Shown piece by piece: positions 9,601 through 17,230 of a DNA stretch of 18,008 bases. The stretch lies in the NCBI GenBank assembly GCA_002297865.1, contig DBKX01000126.1, positions 1 to 18,008 of the forward strand. The letters are read 5' to 3'. The notes beneath the pieces were generated by a model. The model was not told the DNA's origin, did no database searches, and worked only from the letters and a program-made list of their open reading frames with translations. The stretch's first letter is position 1. Each line of letters opens with the position of its first letter. This DNA comes from Lachnoclostridium sp. UBA739. GTDB lineage: Bacteria; Bacillota_A; Clostridia; Lachnospirales; Lachnospiraceae. A program made the translations under genes and the position numbers.

Positions 9601-11295
9601 GATTTGAATCGCATATGTACTTATTTTGAGGCATTTGATGAAACGGAAATCGCACGGGTTATTTTCATGGTGCAGGAACATAGAAGTGTATATACAATAG
9701 AAAAATTGGATGATGCAGTTGAAAATATGCTTCATGCATATTACAATATTATATATGTATTAGCATTCAATAAGAAACTTGGAAATCCCAGAGTTGATCT
9801 GATAATAAAAACAACTGGACCGGAAATTGATCCTATGGCTTTGGCGTTACAGGGAATGGGGAAATCCTTACTTAATGAGTATAGTCGTCTGAAAATGGGA
9901 TGCATAGTGTATACGTCCGAGACTGAATTGAAACATGTTATCAATGAATTGTTTTACAGCCATAATGATTATCTGATCTTGTTGAAAAATGGTGAGCGTT
10001 TTGTAATGGGAATGAAGGAAGTCTCTATAGAACATGAGCCATCTTCTGAAAAGAAGTTTGAACTTACGAAGGGTGGCACGTACATAATAACAGGTGGTCT
10101 AGGTGGTATAGGACTTGTACTTGCAGAATATTTTGCAGAACTTGAGTCAAACATACGTTTAGTACTTATGTCACGACGAGAATTACTTCCTCAAGAGGAA
10201 TGGGAGAAGGAAACAGACGTACTCTATAAGAGACTTTGTGAATTAAATTCCAAAGTCTCTGAGTTAATATATTGTTCTTGTGATGTATCAGATGAGAAGT
10301 CAGTAGAAAAACATGTAGAAAGTCTTGGTTGTGTTACCGGTATTGTACATGCAGCTGGTGTTGCTGGTGGAGGCTTTATCATAAAAAAAGACTGGGATGA
10401 CTATCTAAAAGTACTAAAGCCAAAAATGCACGGAACGTTGAATATGCTTAATTTGTCAAGAAAATACAAGCCAGAATTTATAGTATTGTTTTCATCTTAT
10501 TCTACGATTTTGCCAGTTGCAGGACAATCAGATTATATAAGTGCGAATTCTTTCATAGATGCTATGGTAGTTCAGAAAGATTCAGAATTGCCAGTGAAGG
10601 TAATCAATTGGAGTGGATGGAAAGAATGTGGAATGGCTTACGACAATGGCGGTGAAATGATTAGAACTCCAGTTACATTTTTAAGTAATGCAGAAGGTGT
10701 AGAATTGTTTGCTAAGGCTATGGTATTAGAAGAAAGACAAGTGCTGATAGGCAAGATAAATTGTGAGGTACTAGAAGAAGTTGCTGATGATTACAGCAAG
10801 GTGATACGCTTCCCTGATTATGTTACAGAAAAAATTAAAAATGGTCATGGTAACGTTAAAAATCAACGTGAAATTTACCATGTAACTATAACAGGAAAAG
10901 ATGCTCCACTAACAGAGACAGAAACGAAAGTTTCACAGGCATGGGCCAAAGTGCTTGGTCTTAAGGAGATACATTATCAGGATAAATTTCTTGAGATAGG
11001 TGGAGATTCACTATCTGCTACTTATCTGCAGAAAGAGTTAAATAATAGTTATCCTCAAGCTATGGATATTACGGATGTGTTTGTATATTCTTCAATTAAG
11101 GAAATGGCAGATTTTATTGACAGTAAGATACAGCAAGAAAGAAAAGAAGAAAGTATGGAACAGAGACATTTAAATGAAGATAAAGGAAAATCTACAACTA
11201 GTTTTGCTAAGAATGCAAAAGGCGATTTGAATGAACTGTTGCAGATGCTTGCAGATGGAAAAATAGACGTTAAGGAAGCTGGCAAGTATATTTAG
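6634..11295 (+). CDS. Trans-AT polyketide synthase module, KS-DH-KR-ACP (DH motif degenerate)
   Basis: This 1553-residue protein would extend the NRPS-bound chain by one malonyl unit. The start ATG follows GAAGGAAGG at 6621-6629. KS (about 33-458) has the complete triad: C204 in DTACSSSL, H339 in EAHGTAT and H379 in NLGHLD. No AT domain follows; a linker ending LPSYPMKLQRCW runs straight into DH (about 635-905). DH keeps H661, but the HxxxGxxxxP motif reads HIIGDKNVLA, with D665 for Gly and A670 for Pro. Its partner is D826, in DAAVN rather than DxxxQ/H. KR has TGGLGGIG (1153-1160) and catalytic S1288, Y1301 and N1305, with no LDD motif, suggesting A-type stereochemistry. ACP has GGDS with S1459. 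The last ~25 residues (NELLQMLADGKIDV) look like a C-terminal docking element for the next PKS. The N-terminal ~30 residues lack the docking pattern seen at the start of the next protein, so they may instead meet the NRPS C-terminal domain. Whether DH is active is uncertain. Confidence 0.95.
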   Translation: MKNSEIYLDIFNETAMTSENYVCIEEELGENSEDIAIVGMAVKVGSCQDNEEFWEALSRGEELIRDFPSWRADDIRPFCNQLSRKCEKFGRECFLEHIDLFSPEFFHMLPKDAALIDPAQRMFLMTAWSALEDACLSAKKIDGTDTGVYVGYTSPTENYSEILAQSDPEYADRAIPGKVNSIIASRLSYWLNLKGPAVMVDTACSSSLAAVHAACSAIHQGDCKQAIVGSVKINLMPLVSSGENSVSVISTDGSTRTFDVKANGTNPGEGVAALVLKPLNEAEKDKDRIYAVIKGSALNQDGTSVGITAPNADAQEEVIVKAWENARINPEQVSYIEAHGTATKLGDPVELTAMDRAFHRYTDKKQFCAVGSVKANLGHLDCASGIFGLIKCVLELRHKTLLPQINFASPNKEIDFISSAVYVNEQEAYWNSDGPRICGVSSFGMSGTNCHVVLQEYENDRETYECLPMVLPLSARNEEELIETAELFSSWVKKEGISLSDCIYSASISRSDYDVRAAVIVKSMDDIENLSEQVQNICSKTGTIASKELDEEAKLIVRKVVYDNNDNYEDFQELCRLYHAGANVDWQSLYETFPVTKTSLPSYPMKLQRCWEMPENHNKQDRQYEYTENEQLIDTCLISSPQLNVYKTIMSESTHTEVREHIIGDKNVLAGTVYVEMLRCAAKKVLKNDKMQVDNLLFMNAMIFEKGQTREVQTILYLRTDDKYDVTIQSRPVGEETWEIHAQGQVSVLAEENPESVDIEKMLRSMAQRPLENETSPVEQLVTTGPRWQVNRGLWVGNEEAVTMAEIDSKFTDELKKYYLYPSMLDAAVNCSSALNGNNFCLPYYYGTLKIYDKIPKKIYSHTIRNAAASSSDGELNVFDISIVDEFGRVIAIVKNYAMKKAGASQKKQFYQKEVPWMHTLNWVKETTDFKAARPENDEKAVIVVRTIDNCNERLLEEIRDTFRGNIYELILCEWEMRDTARKYYSAPGDLNRICTYFEAFDETEIARVIFMVQEHRSVYTIEKLDDAVENMLHAYYNIIYVLAFNKKLGNPRVDLIIKTTGPEIDPMALALQGMGKSLLNEYSRLKMGCIVYTSETELKHVINELFYSHNDYLILLKNGERFVMGMKEVSIEHEPSSEKKFELTKGGTYIITGGLGGIGLVLAEYFAELESNIRLVLMSRRELLPQEEWEKETDVLYKRLCELNSKVSELIYCSCDVSDEKSVEKHVESLGCVTGIVHAAGVAGGGFIIKKDWDDYLKVLKPKMHGTLNMLNLSRKYKPEFIVLFSSYSTILPVAGQSDYISANSFIDAMVVQKDSELPVKVINWSGWKECGMAYDNGGEMIRTPVTFLSNAEGVELFAKAMVLEERQVLIGKINCEVLEEVADDYSKVIRFPDYVTEKIKNGHGNVKNQREIYHVTITGKDAPLTETETKVSQAWAKVLGLKEIHYQDKFLEIGGDSLSATYLQKELNNSYPQAMDITDVFVYSSIKEMADFIDSKIQQERKEESMEQRHLNEDKGKSTTSFAKNAKGDLNELLQMLADGKIDVKEAGKYI

Positions 11296-11301
11296 AAGAA
11301 T

Positions 11302-11322
11302 ATGGGAGGAAAAATGCCTTGA
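11302..11322 (+). promoter_or_regulatory. Ribosome binding site and TTG start overlapping a two-codon ORF
   Basis: GGGAGG (11304-11309) lies 9 bases before the TTG (11319-11321) that opens the PKS frame. It also lies 4 bases before an out-of-frame ATG (11314) that reads ATG CCT TGA; the TGA (11320-11322) overlaps the TTG. TTG is chosen because it is the best-placed in-frame start and because the encoded N-terminus (VKEYILEQVSKKEL) fits a PKS docking helix. The next methionine lies inside the KS domain. Confidence 0.65.
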
Positions 11323-14300
11323 ACAGTGTTAAAGAGTATATTTTGGAACAGGTCAGTAAAAAGGAGTTAAATCCTGAAAGTGCACTTTCGTATCTTCAGG
11401 AATTGGAGAAGGTAAATGACAGTGATAATAGAATTGCAGTAGTGGGAATGGCATGTAATCTTCCAGAAGCGACGAATTACACAGAATTCTGGAAGAATCT
11501 TTTAAATGAACGAGAATGCCTTGGATATATGCCTATTGAATTCGTAGAGTACTATAAGGCTTCGGAAGATCCTAGATTTGCAGAGGCGCTAGGAACCAAG
11601 CCAGTTAATGTTGCTGAAAGACGATTAAAAGGAAGAAATGCATATATTAAGGATTCTGATAAATTTGATGCAGCATTTTTTAATATTGCTCCGAGAGAAG
11701 CACGATATATGGATCCGTGTCAGAGAGTATTTCTTGAAACTGCGTGTGGAGCAATTGAAGATGCTGGATACAGCCTTAATGAATTGATGGGCAGTGATAT
11801 AGGTGTATTTGTTGGAAAAGACCACAATAATTCTGAATTTTATAAGATGAGTACAAAGCCTGATTCACTTAGCGAAACAGGAAGCTGGCATGGGATATTG
11901 GCTAGCCGTATCAGTTATATTTTTAATTTTAGAGGACCTGCATTGGTTATAGACACTGCTTGTTCATCAGGTCTTGTTTGTGTACATGAAGCATGTAGAG
12001 CCCTACAGGCAGGTGATTGTAGTATGGCAATCGCAGGCGGAATCTCAGTAGGAGGCGGAGCTGGAGGCGGAGACGATGAGGAATCGACTGATGCACTTGG
12101 TGCAGTATTAGCGGGGGATTCAACAGTACGTCCTTTTGATAAAAAGTCAGCAGGAACTGTATTTGGAGAAGGTTGTGCGGCATTGCTTTTAAAACCTCTT
12201 TCAAAAGCTGTTGCAGATGGGGACTATATCCATGGAATCATTACAGCCAGTGCTACGAACAATGATGGAGCGTCTAATGGAATTACAGCACCTAATCCAG
12301 TAGCACAGACAGATGTCATATGTAAAGCGTGGGAAAGTGCAGGAATCGATCCAAGAAAGATATCTTATGTGGAAACTCACGGAACGGGAACATTACTTGG
12401 TGACCCAATTGAATTTAAAGCTCTAAATAATGCATTTCGAAAGTATACTGATAAGAAGCAATTTTGTGGAATTGGCTCAGCTAAGAGTAATGTGGGGCAT
12501 CTTATTGCAGCTTCAGGTTGCGTAGGGCTTATGAAGGTTATACTATCCATGCAACATAGAACACTTCCTGCAAGCCTTAATTTTGAAGAACCTAATCCAC
12601 ATATTGATTTTTTAGATTCCTCACTTTATCTGGTGGATCACACGTCACCATGGGGAAGCGAGGACGAAACATTATATGCAGGTGTAAGTAGTTTTGGATT
12701 CAGTGGTACAAATGTGCATGTAGTACTTGAAAGTGCAGAAAAATATCAGCCTAAGAAAAAAACAGCTGAAAGCCGTCCGAGAATACTGACAATATCCGCT
12801 AAAACAGAATGGTCTTTGAAACAGATTGTTAAGAATTATTCTGACTTTGTAGATAGCAATCCTGACTTGGATTTGGATGCATTTTGTGCTACAGCATTAC
12901 TCGGAAGAGGACATTACAACTTCCGTGTTGCAGTTGCATTTACCGATTATGGTGATTTAAAGAATAAGCTTAACCACATGAACTGGAGTGGATACAATAA
13001 TGCTTATGATGATGTATATTATGGAAGTTATAAAGTAGTATCAGATAGAAGAACGGATAGAAGTGAAGGTGAGTATTCAGAATCGGAAGTACGAGAGACC
13101 AATCGTCTTGCAGATGAGACTCTTAGCAAAATAACAGCAGGTGATGGCAGTTTTGAAGATTACAAGCAACTATGTATATATTACATACGTGGTGCTTCTA
13201 TTTCATGGAGAAAACTATTCAAGGATAATATTCCACATAAACTACCAATTCCTACTTACTCTTTTGAAAGGACACTCTATTGGGCTGAGCCTAAGGTTAT
13301 GAAAGCTGGAGGCGTTGGAATAGAAGGTGAAGAAAATGGTCACCCACTTGTGGAAAGATGTCTGCTTAAATCAATCAATCAGGATATTTATACGACCAGA
13401 TTTAGTGTGAAAAAACATTGGGTACTTCATGATCATGTTATCATGGGTAGAAATATTCTTCCAGGAACAGCCTATGTTGAAATTGCTAGAGAAGCTTGTT
13501 CGAAGTATATAGAAGGTCCTATGGAATTAAGAAATCTATGTTTTATGACACCTCTTGGTGTTGATCCAGACGAAGAAGTTGAAGCTCAGATTATCGTGAA
13601 AAAATTTAAGGATCATTTAGAGTTTATGATGGCCACTGAAAAACGTGGGATAGATAGTGAAGGTACGGAATGGGTTAAACATGTGGAAGGTGAAGCATAT
13701 AAACTGGATCCAGAAAGTGTTCCTGAGAAGCTGGATTTAAGTGTACTTGAAGATCCGAACCTGATGAGCAAAACGGTTACATTAGCAAAATTGGGTACTC
13801 CTGATGCAGCTATGTGCTTTGGCGCTAGATGGGATAATGTTAGACGTGTATATATTTCACCAACCTATAAATATGTAGATGCAAGATTAGCAGATGAATT
13901 TATAGATGATTTGAAGGTCTTCCAGTTCCAGACTAGTCTTTTAGACGAAGCGGTTAATGCAGGGGTATTAGCTGATAAGGAACAGATGTATCTGCCATTT
14001 ATTTATAAGAGCATTAAATTGTACAAACCTTTACCACAGGGAGTGTATAGTAGAGCTTTATGTAAGGATCCAGAGGGAAAGAGTGATGAAATCAGTACTT
14101 ATGATGTTCAGCTTGCAGATGAGGAAGGCAACATTCTTGTGGATATCTCGGATTATAGCGTGAAAAAGGTACATAAGTTTAATGACTATGAAGAGAAAAC
14201 ATATTATCGTATTGACTGGGTGAAAAAGGAAGGTTCAGAAGAAAGAAAGAATAATCTCGGCAATGTATTGTTCGTAGGAAGTGATGTTCTCGATGAAAGT

Positions 14301-16115
14301 TTAAGGTCAGGAATCACGAAGATATCTGAAAATGTCATTATGGTGAATCATGGAACAGAGTACTACCAGAAGGATGATAATCATTTTATGGTTGGATGCA
14401 GTGAAGAGGATTACAAATCATTGTGTGCCACGATTGCAGACAGAAAGCTGAATACGATTGTATATGCAGGGTGTTTTGAACCAGAGAAAGCTGAAAAAAA
14501 TCTTTCTATGCTTGAAACGGAATTAGAAAATGGTGACTATGGTTTATTCATGCTTGTGAAAGCGCTTATTAAGTCAAAAATTAAGGGCAATATAGATGTG
14601 TTGGTATTAACTGACCATGCGTCACTGATAACTGGTTTGGAAAAGACAGTTAAACCAGAAAATACATCTTTGGCAGGAATGGCAAAATGTATTTCAAAGG
14701 AATATCCAAATCTTGAAACAAGAATTATCGATTCGGATGAGATTACAGATACAGAAACTATTTTGAATGAAATGCTTAGTGGGGGACATTGTGAATTTGT
14801 TGCATATCGTGGAAAAGAAAGATATGAAGAGTGTCTTGTAAAATTTGAGCGAACCAATCAGATGGATGAGATACCGCTGGACATTTCGGACGGTTGTGTG
14901 CTGATTACTGGAGGTGCAGGCGGACTAGGAATTGAGACAGCAAAATATATAGTTGAGAGAGAGGTTTCAAATATCTGCTTGCTAAACAGGAGTACATTCC
15001 CAGAAGAACAAGAATGGCAACAAATCCTTGAGGATGACAGTAATAGAAAACTTTGTAATGCAATTCGTGCAATGTTAAGCCTGAGAGAGAAAGGCATAAA
15101 TGTATTTACAAAAAAGGCTGATGTAGCCAATGAAGCAGATATGAGAGCGATTGTTTCTGAACTTGAAGCTGAGTATGGATGTGTGTCAGCAGTGATTCAC
15201 TGTGCAGGTATAGCGGGTGAAGGTTTTATGGTAAACAAGCCGATTGATACATTTAAGAGCGTACTTTCTCCTAAGGTACAAGGTACAAAAGTACTTGATA
15301 TGGTACTCAACTGGGACAAGTTAAAGATGTTTGTAGCATTTTCTTCTATGACAAGTCTTATGGGTGGGCCTGGACAAAGTGATTATACGGCAGCGAATGC
15401 TTATCTTGACGGTTTTGCGCAACAGAGCGCTCTTATAGGAAAACCAGTGGTTACATTGAATTGGCCTGCATGGAGTGAAACAGGTATGGCTGTTGACTAT
15501 CAAGTGGCTGATGCACATACTATTTTTCGTGCTGTTGATAACAAGACAGCAATTGTGTACTTAAATGATGCTATATCCTACAGGCTTAGAAATGTTGTTC
15601 CAGGTGAGATAAATTATAAAGCTATGGCAATGCTTGAAAATGAGTTGCCATTGAATGTGGCTCAAAATATACAGAGAGCGATTGATATCCAGAAAAAGAA
15701 GCTAGAAGGTGAAGCTGGAAATGAGTCAAATAAACACAGAATACAGAACATTGTATTACTTGGTAATGCATCTGGAGAATATACAGATACTGAGAAAAAA
15801 GTTGCGTATATATATGCTGGAGTCTTGGATATAAAGGAAATTGATATATATGACAATTACAATGCTCTGGGTGGTAATTCGATGACTTCGACAGAAATAT
15901 TAAAAATACTAAATCAGTATTTTGATAATATTTTAGATGTATCAGATGTGTTTTCCTATCCTACAGTATTTGAAATGGCAGAGTACATCGATAGCAAACT
16001 CTATTCTAAAAACAGCACCGTTGAGAAGGAGGAGAATATTAATGAACTGCTAGGACAGTTCGAAAGCGGGGAGATTGAGGTAGATAAAATGCTGGATTTC
16101 TTTAATAATCAATAA
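11319..16115 (+). CDS. Trans-AT polyketide synthase module, KS-DH-KR-ACP, with N- and C-terminal docking segments
   Basis: This 1598-residue protein is probably the second polyketide extension module. Residues 1-32 (VKEYILEQVSKKEL, ESALSYLQEL) look like an N-terminal docking helix pair, matching the C-terminal tail of the preceding PKS. KS (about 37-465) has C215 in DTACSSGL, H354 in ETHGTGT and H394 in NVGHL, all catalytic residues present. No AT domain is present. DH (about 680-950) has a complete motif, HVIMGRNILP (H706, G710, P715), and D876 in DEAVN. KR has TGGAGGLG (1197-1204) with S1343, Y1356 and N1360, and no LDD, so A-type is likely. ACP has GGNS with S1521. The final segment (NINELLGQFESGEIEV) resembles the tail of the preceding PKS, implying a further docking partner. 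There is no thioesterase, reductase or condensation domain to release the chain, and the next gene is a transporter. Expected chemistry: C2 addition, ketoreduction and dehydration to an enoyl thioester. Confidence 0.95.
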   Translation: MNSVKEYILEQVSKKELNPESALSYLQELEKVNDSDNRIAVVGMACNLPEATNYTEFWKNLLNERECLGYMPIEFVEYYKASEDPRFAEALGTKPVNVAERRLKGRNAYIKDSDKFDAAFFNIAPREARYMDPCQRVFLETACGAIEDAGYSLNELMGSDIGVFVGKDHNNSEFYKMSTKPDSLSETGSWHGILASRISYIFNFRGPALVIDTACSSGLVCVHEACRALQAGDCSMAIAGGISVGGGAGGGDDEESTDALGAVLAGDSTVRPFDKKSAGTVFGEGCAALLLKPLSKAVADGDYIHGIITASATNNDGASNGITAPNPVAQTDVICKAWESAGIDPRKISYVETHGTGTLLGDPIEFKALNNAFRKYTDKKQFCGIGSAKSNVGHLIAASGCVGLMKVILSMQHRTLPASLNFEEPNPHIDFLDSSLYLVDHTSPWGSEDETLYAGVSSFGFSGTNVHVVLESAEKYQPKKKTAESRPRILTISAKTEWSLKQIVKNYSDFVDSNPDLDLDAFCATALLGRGHYNFRVAVAFTDYGDLKNKLNHMNWSGYNNAYDDVYYGSYKVVSDRRTDRSEGEYSESEVRETNRLADETLSKITAGDGSFEDYKQLCIYYIRGASISWRKLFKDNIPHKLPIPTYSFERTLYWAEPKVMKAGGVGIEGEENGHPLVERCLLKSINQDIYTTRFSVKKHWVLHDHVIMGRNILPGTAYVEIAREACSKYIEGPMELRNLCFMTPLGVDPDEEVEAQIIVKKFKDHLEFMMATEKRGIDSEGTEWVKHVEGEAYKLDPESVPEKLDLSVLEDPNLMSKTVTLAKLGTPDAAMCFGARWDNVRRVYISPTYKYVDARLADEFIDDLKVFQFQTSLLDEAVNAGVLADKEQMYLPFIYKSIKLYKPLPQGVYSRALCKDPEGKSDEISTYDVQLADEEGNILVDISDYSVKKVHKFNDYEEKTYYRIDWVKKEGSEERKNNLGNVLFVGSDVLDESLRSGITKISENVIMVNHGTEYYQKDDNHFMVGCSEEDYKSLCATIADRKLNTIVYAGCFEPEKAEKNLSMLETELENGDYGLFMLVKALIKSKIKGNIDVLVLTDHASLITGLEKTVKPENTSLAGMAKCISKEYPNLETRIIDSDEITDTETILNEMLSGGHCEFVAYRGKERYEECLVKFERTNQMDEIPLDISDGCVLITGGAGGLGIETAKYIVEREVSNICLLNRSTFPEEQEWQQILEDDSNRKLCNAIRAMLSLREKGINVFTKKADVANEADMRAIVSELEAEYGCVSAVIHCAGIAGEGFMVNKPIDTFKSVLSPKVQGTKVLDMVLNWDKLKMFVAFSSMTSLMGGPGQSDYTAANAYLDGFAQQSALIGKPVVTLNWPAWSETGMAVDYQVADAHTIFRAVDNKTAIVYLNDAISYRLRNVVPGEINYKAMAMLENELPLNVAQNIQRAIDIQKKKLEGEAGNESNKHRIQNIVLLGNASGEYTDTEKKVAYIYAGVLDIKEIDIYDNYNALGGNSMTSTEILKILNQYFDNILDVSDVFSYPTVFEMAEYIDSKLYSKNSTVEKEENINELLGQFESGEIEVDKMLDFFNNQ

Positions 16116-16162
16116 AGATAAAAAGATTGATATACAAAAGATTAGAAATGAACTAGCAGGAT

Positions 16163-16214
16163 GAGAGGGGCAAAAGCCTCATTACAAAAAAGTGTATAGA
16201 AGGCTTTTGCTCTC
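16163..16214 (+). other. Long-stem hairpin between the PKS and transporter genes
   Basis: CAAAAGCCT (16171-16179) pairs perfectly with AGGCTTTTG (16201-16209) across a 21-base loop. The stem extends either by four pairs including two G-U wobbles, or by GAGAG (16163-16167) with CTCTC (16210-16214) across a three-G bulge. No T-run follows on either strand, so it is not a standard intrinsic terminator. It may be an mRNA processing or stability element, or an attenuator, separating biosynthetic from export genes. The rest of the gap 16116-16262 is A+T-rich and holds no gene I can support. Confidence 0.55.
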
Positions 16215-16236
16215 AACTTATAGCATTCAGTATTAT
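16207..16236 (+). promoter_or_regulatory. Possible weak promoter for the transporter genes
   Basis: TTGCTC (16207-16212) and TATTAT (16231-16236), spaced 18 bases apart, resemble sigma-A -35 and -10 boxes ahead of the ABC ATPase. The -10 matches the consensus at five of six positions but the -35 match is poor, and such matches are common in A+T-rich DNA. The -35 box would lie in the distal arm of the hairpin at 16163-16214. Confidence 0.2.
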
Positions 16237-16262
16237 AAATTAATTTAAAGGAGAAATTATCA

Positions 16263-17201
16263 ATGGAAAACATCATTGAAATAAGGCAGTTAGTAAAGAA
16301 GTATAAGGAACATGAAGCAGTTAAAGGAATTGACCTTGACATAAAAGAAGGGGAAATATTCGGTCTTCTAGGTCCTAATGGAGCAGGAAAGACTACAACG
16401 ATCAGTATGATCGTAGGTATTCTTAAGATTAGTAGTGGTTCTATTAAAATTTTTGGAAAAGACATCAACAAAGAAAGTGCTGAAATCAAGAAAAACATAG
16501 GTTATGTACCTCAAGACCTTGCTTTTTTTGAGACTATGAATGCATATGACAACGTAACATATTGGGGTAGATTATATGGGCTTTCTGGAAAAAATTTGAA
16601 GAAGTCTGTGCAGGAAGCTTTGGAATACACAGGTTTGTGGGATAGAAGGAAAGATAAAGCGTCAAGTTATTCTGGAGGTATGAAGCGACGTCTAAATATT
16701 GCCTGTGCAATCGTACATAAACCTAAGCTATTATTTATGGACGAGCCAACAGTAGGTGTTGACCCACAATCAAGAAATAGTGTTCTCGAGTCAATTAAGG
16801 AACTTAACAAAAATGGTACTACTGTAGTATATACTTCTCACTATATGGAAGAAGTTGAGGCTATCTGTGATAGAGTAGCCATTATGGATTTTGGTAAAGT
16901 GATAGCATTGGGTACTATTGATGAACTGATTGCAGATATTGTTAAAGATGAGTGTGTGGCACTTGAAATTGACGCAATTGATGCCAAAGTATACAACGAT
17001 ATAAAGAGTATGGACGGCGTAATCAGATGTGAAAAAGAAGGTAGTCTTATTAATGTACATGTGGATCCAAATGTACTTACGACTATCAAACTTATTGAAG
17101 ATTTAATTGCCCAAAAGCTGGACATTAAGGCAATTAATGTTGAAAAATCGAACCTAGAATCTGTATTTTTAAGCTTAACTGGTAAAAAGCTGAGAGATTA
17201 A
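16263..17201 (+). CDS. ABC transporter ATP-binding protein (CcmA/DrrA-type)
   Basis: This 312-residue cytoplasmic ATPase would power the membrane protein encoded next. Walker A is GPNGAGKTT (37-45), the signature is SGGMKRR (137-143, preceded by SY instead of the usual LS), Walker B is LLFMDEP (to P162) and the switch histidine is H193 in YTSHYMEE. The nucleotide-binding domain ends near residue 220. The remaining ~90 residues form the C-terminal domain common in drug- and antibiotic-exporting ABC ATPases of the DrrA group. The start follows AAGGAG (16248-16253) at 9 bases. Its position right behind the PKS genes, same strand and with no strong terminator between, suggests export of, or self-protection against, the product. 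The substrate cannot be read from the sequence. Confidence 0.96.
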   Translation: MENIIEIRQLVKKYKEHEAVKGIDLDIKEGEIFGLLGPNGAGKTTTISMIVGILKISSGSIKIFGKDINKESAEIKKNIGYVPQDLAFFETMNAYDNVTYWGRLYGLSGKNLKKSVQEALEYTGLWDRRKDKASSYSGGMKRRLNIACAIVHKPKLLFMDEPTVGVDPQSRNSVLESIKELNKNGTTVVYTSHYMEEVEAICDRVAIMDFGKVIALGTIDELIADIVKDECVALEIDAIDAKVYNDIKSMDGVIRCEKEGSLINVHVDPNVLTTIKLIEDLIAQKLDIKAINVEKSNLESVFLSLTGKKLRD

Positions 17202-17230
17202 TAATAAAATTACGAAAGGATTGAAATAAC

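Noticed and set aside
11314..11322. Minus-one frameshift from ATG CCT into the PKS2 frame
   Set aside because: No slippery heptamer is present and a TTG start with a good ribosome site is the simpler explanation.
16163..16214. Intrinsic transcription terminator after PKS2
   Set aside because: The hairpin is good but no T-run follows on either strand, so it is reported only as a hairpin.
16142..16498. 118-codon minus-strand frame across the intergenic gap and the ABC ATPase start
   Set aside because: It overlaps the Walker A coding region, has no convincing protein family features and is explained as the complement of the ATPase gene.
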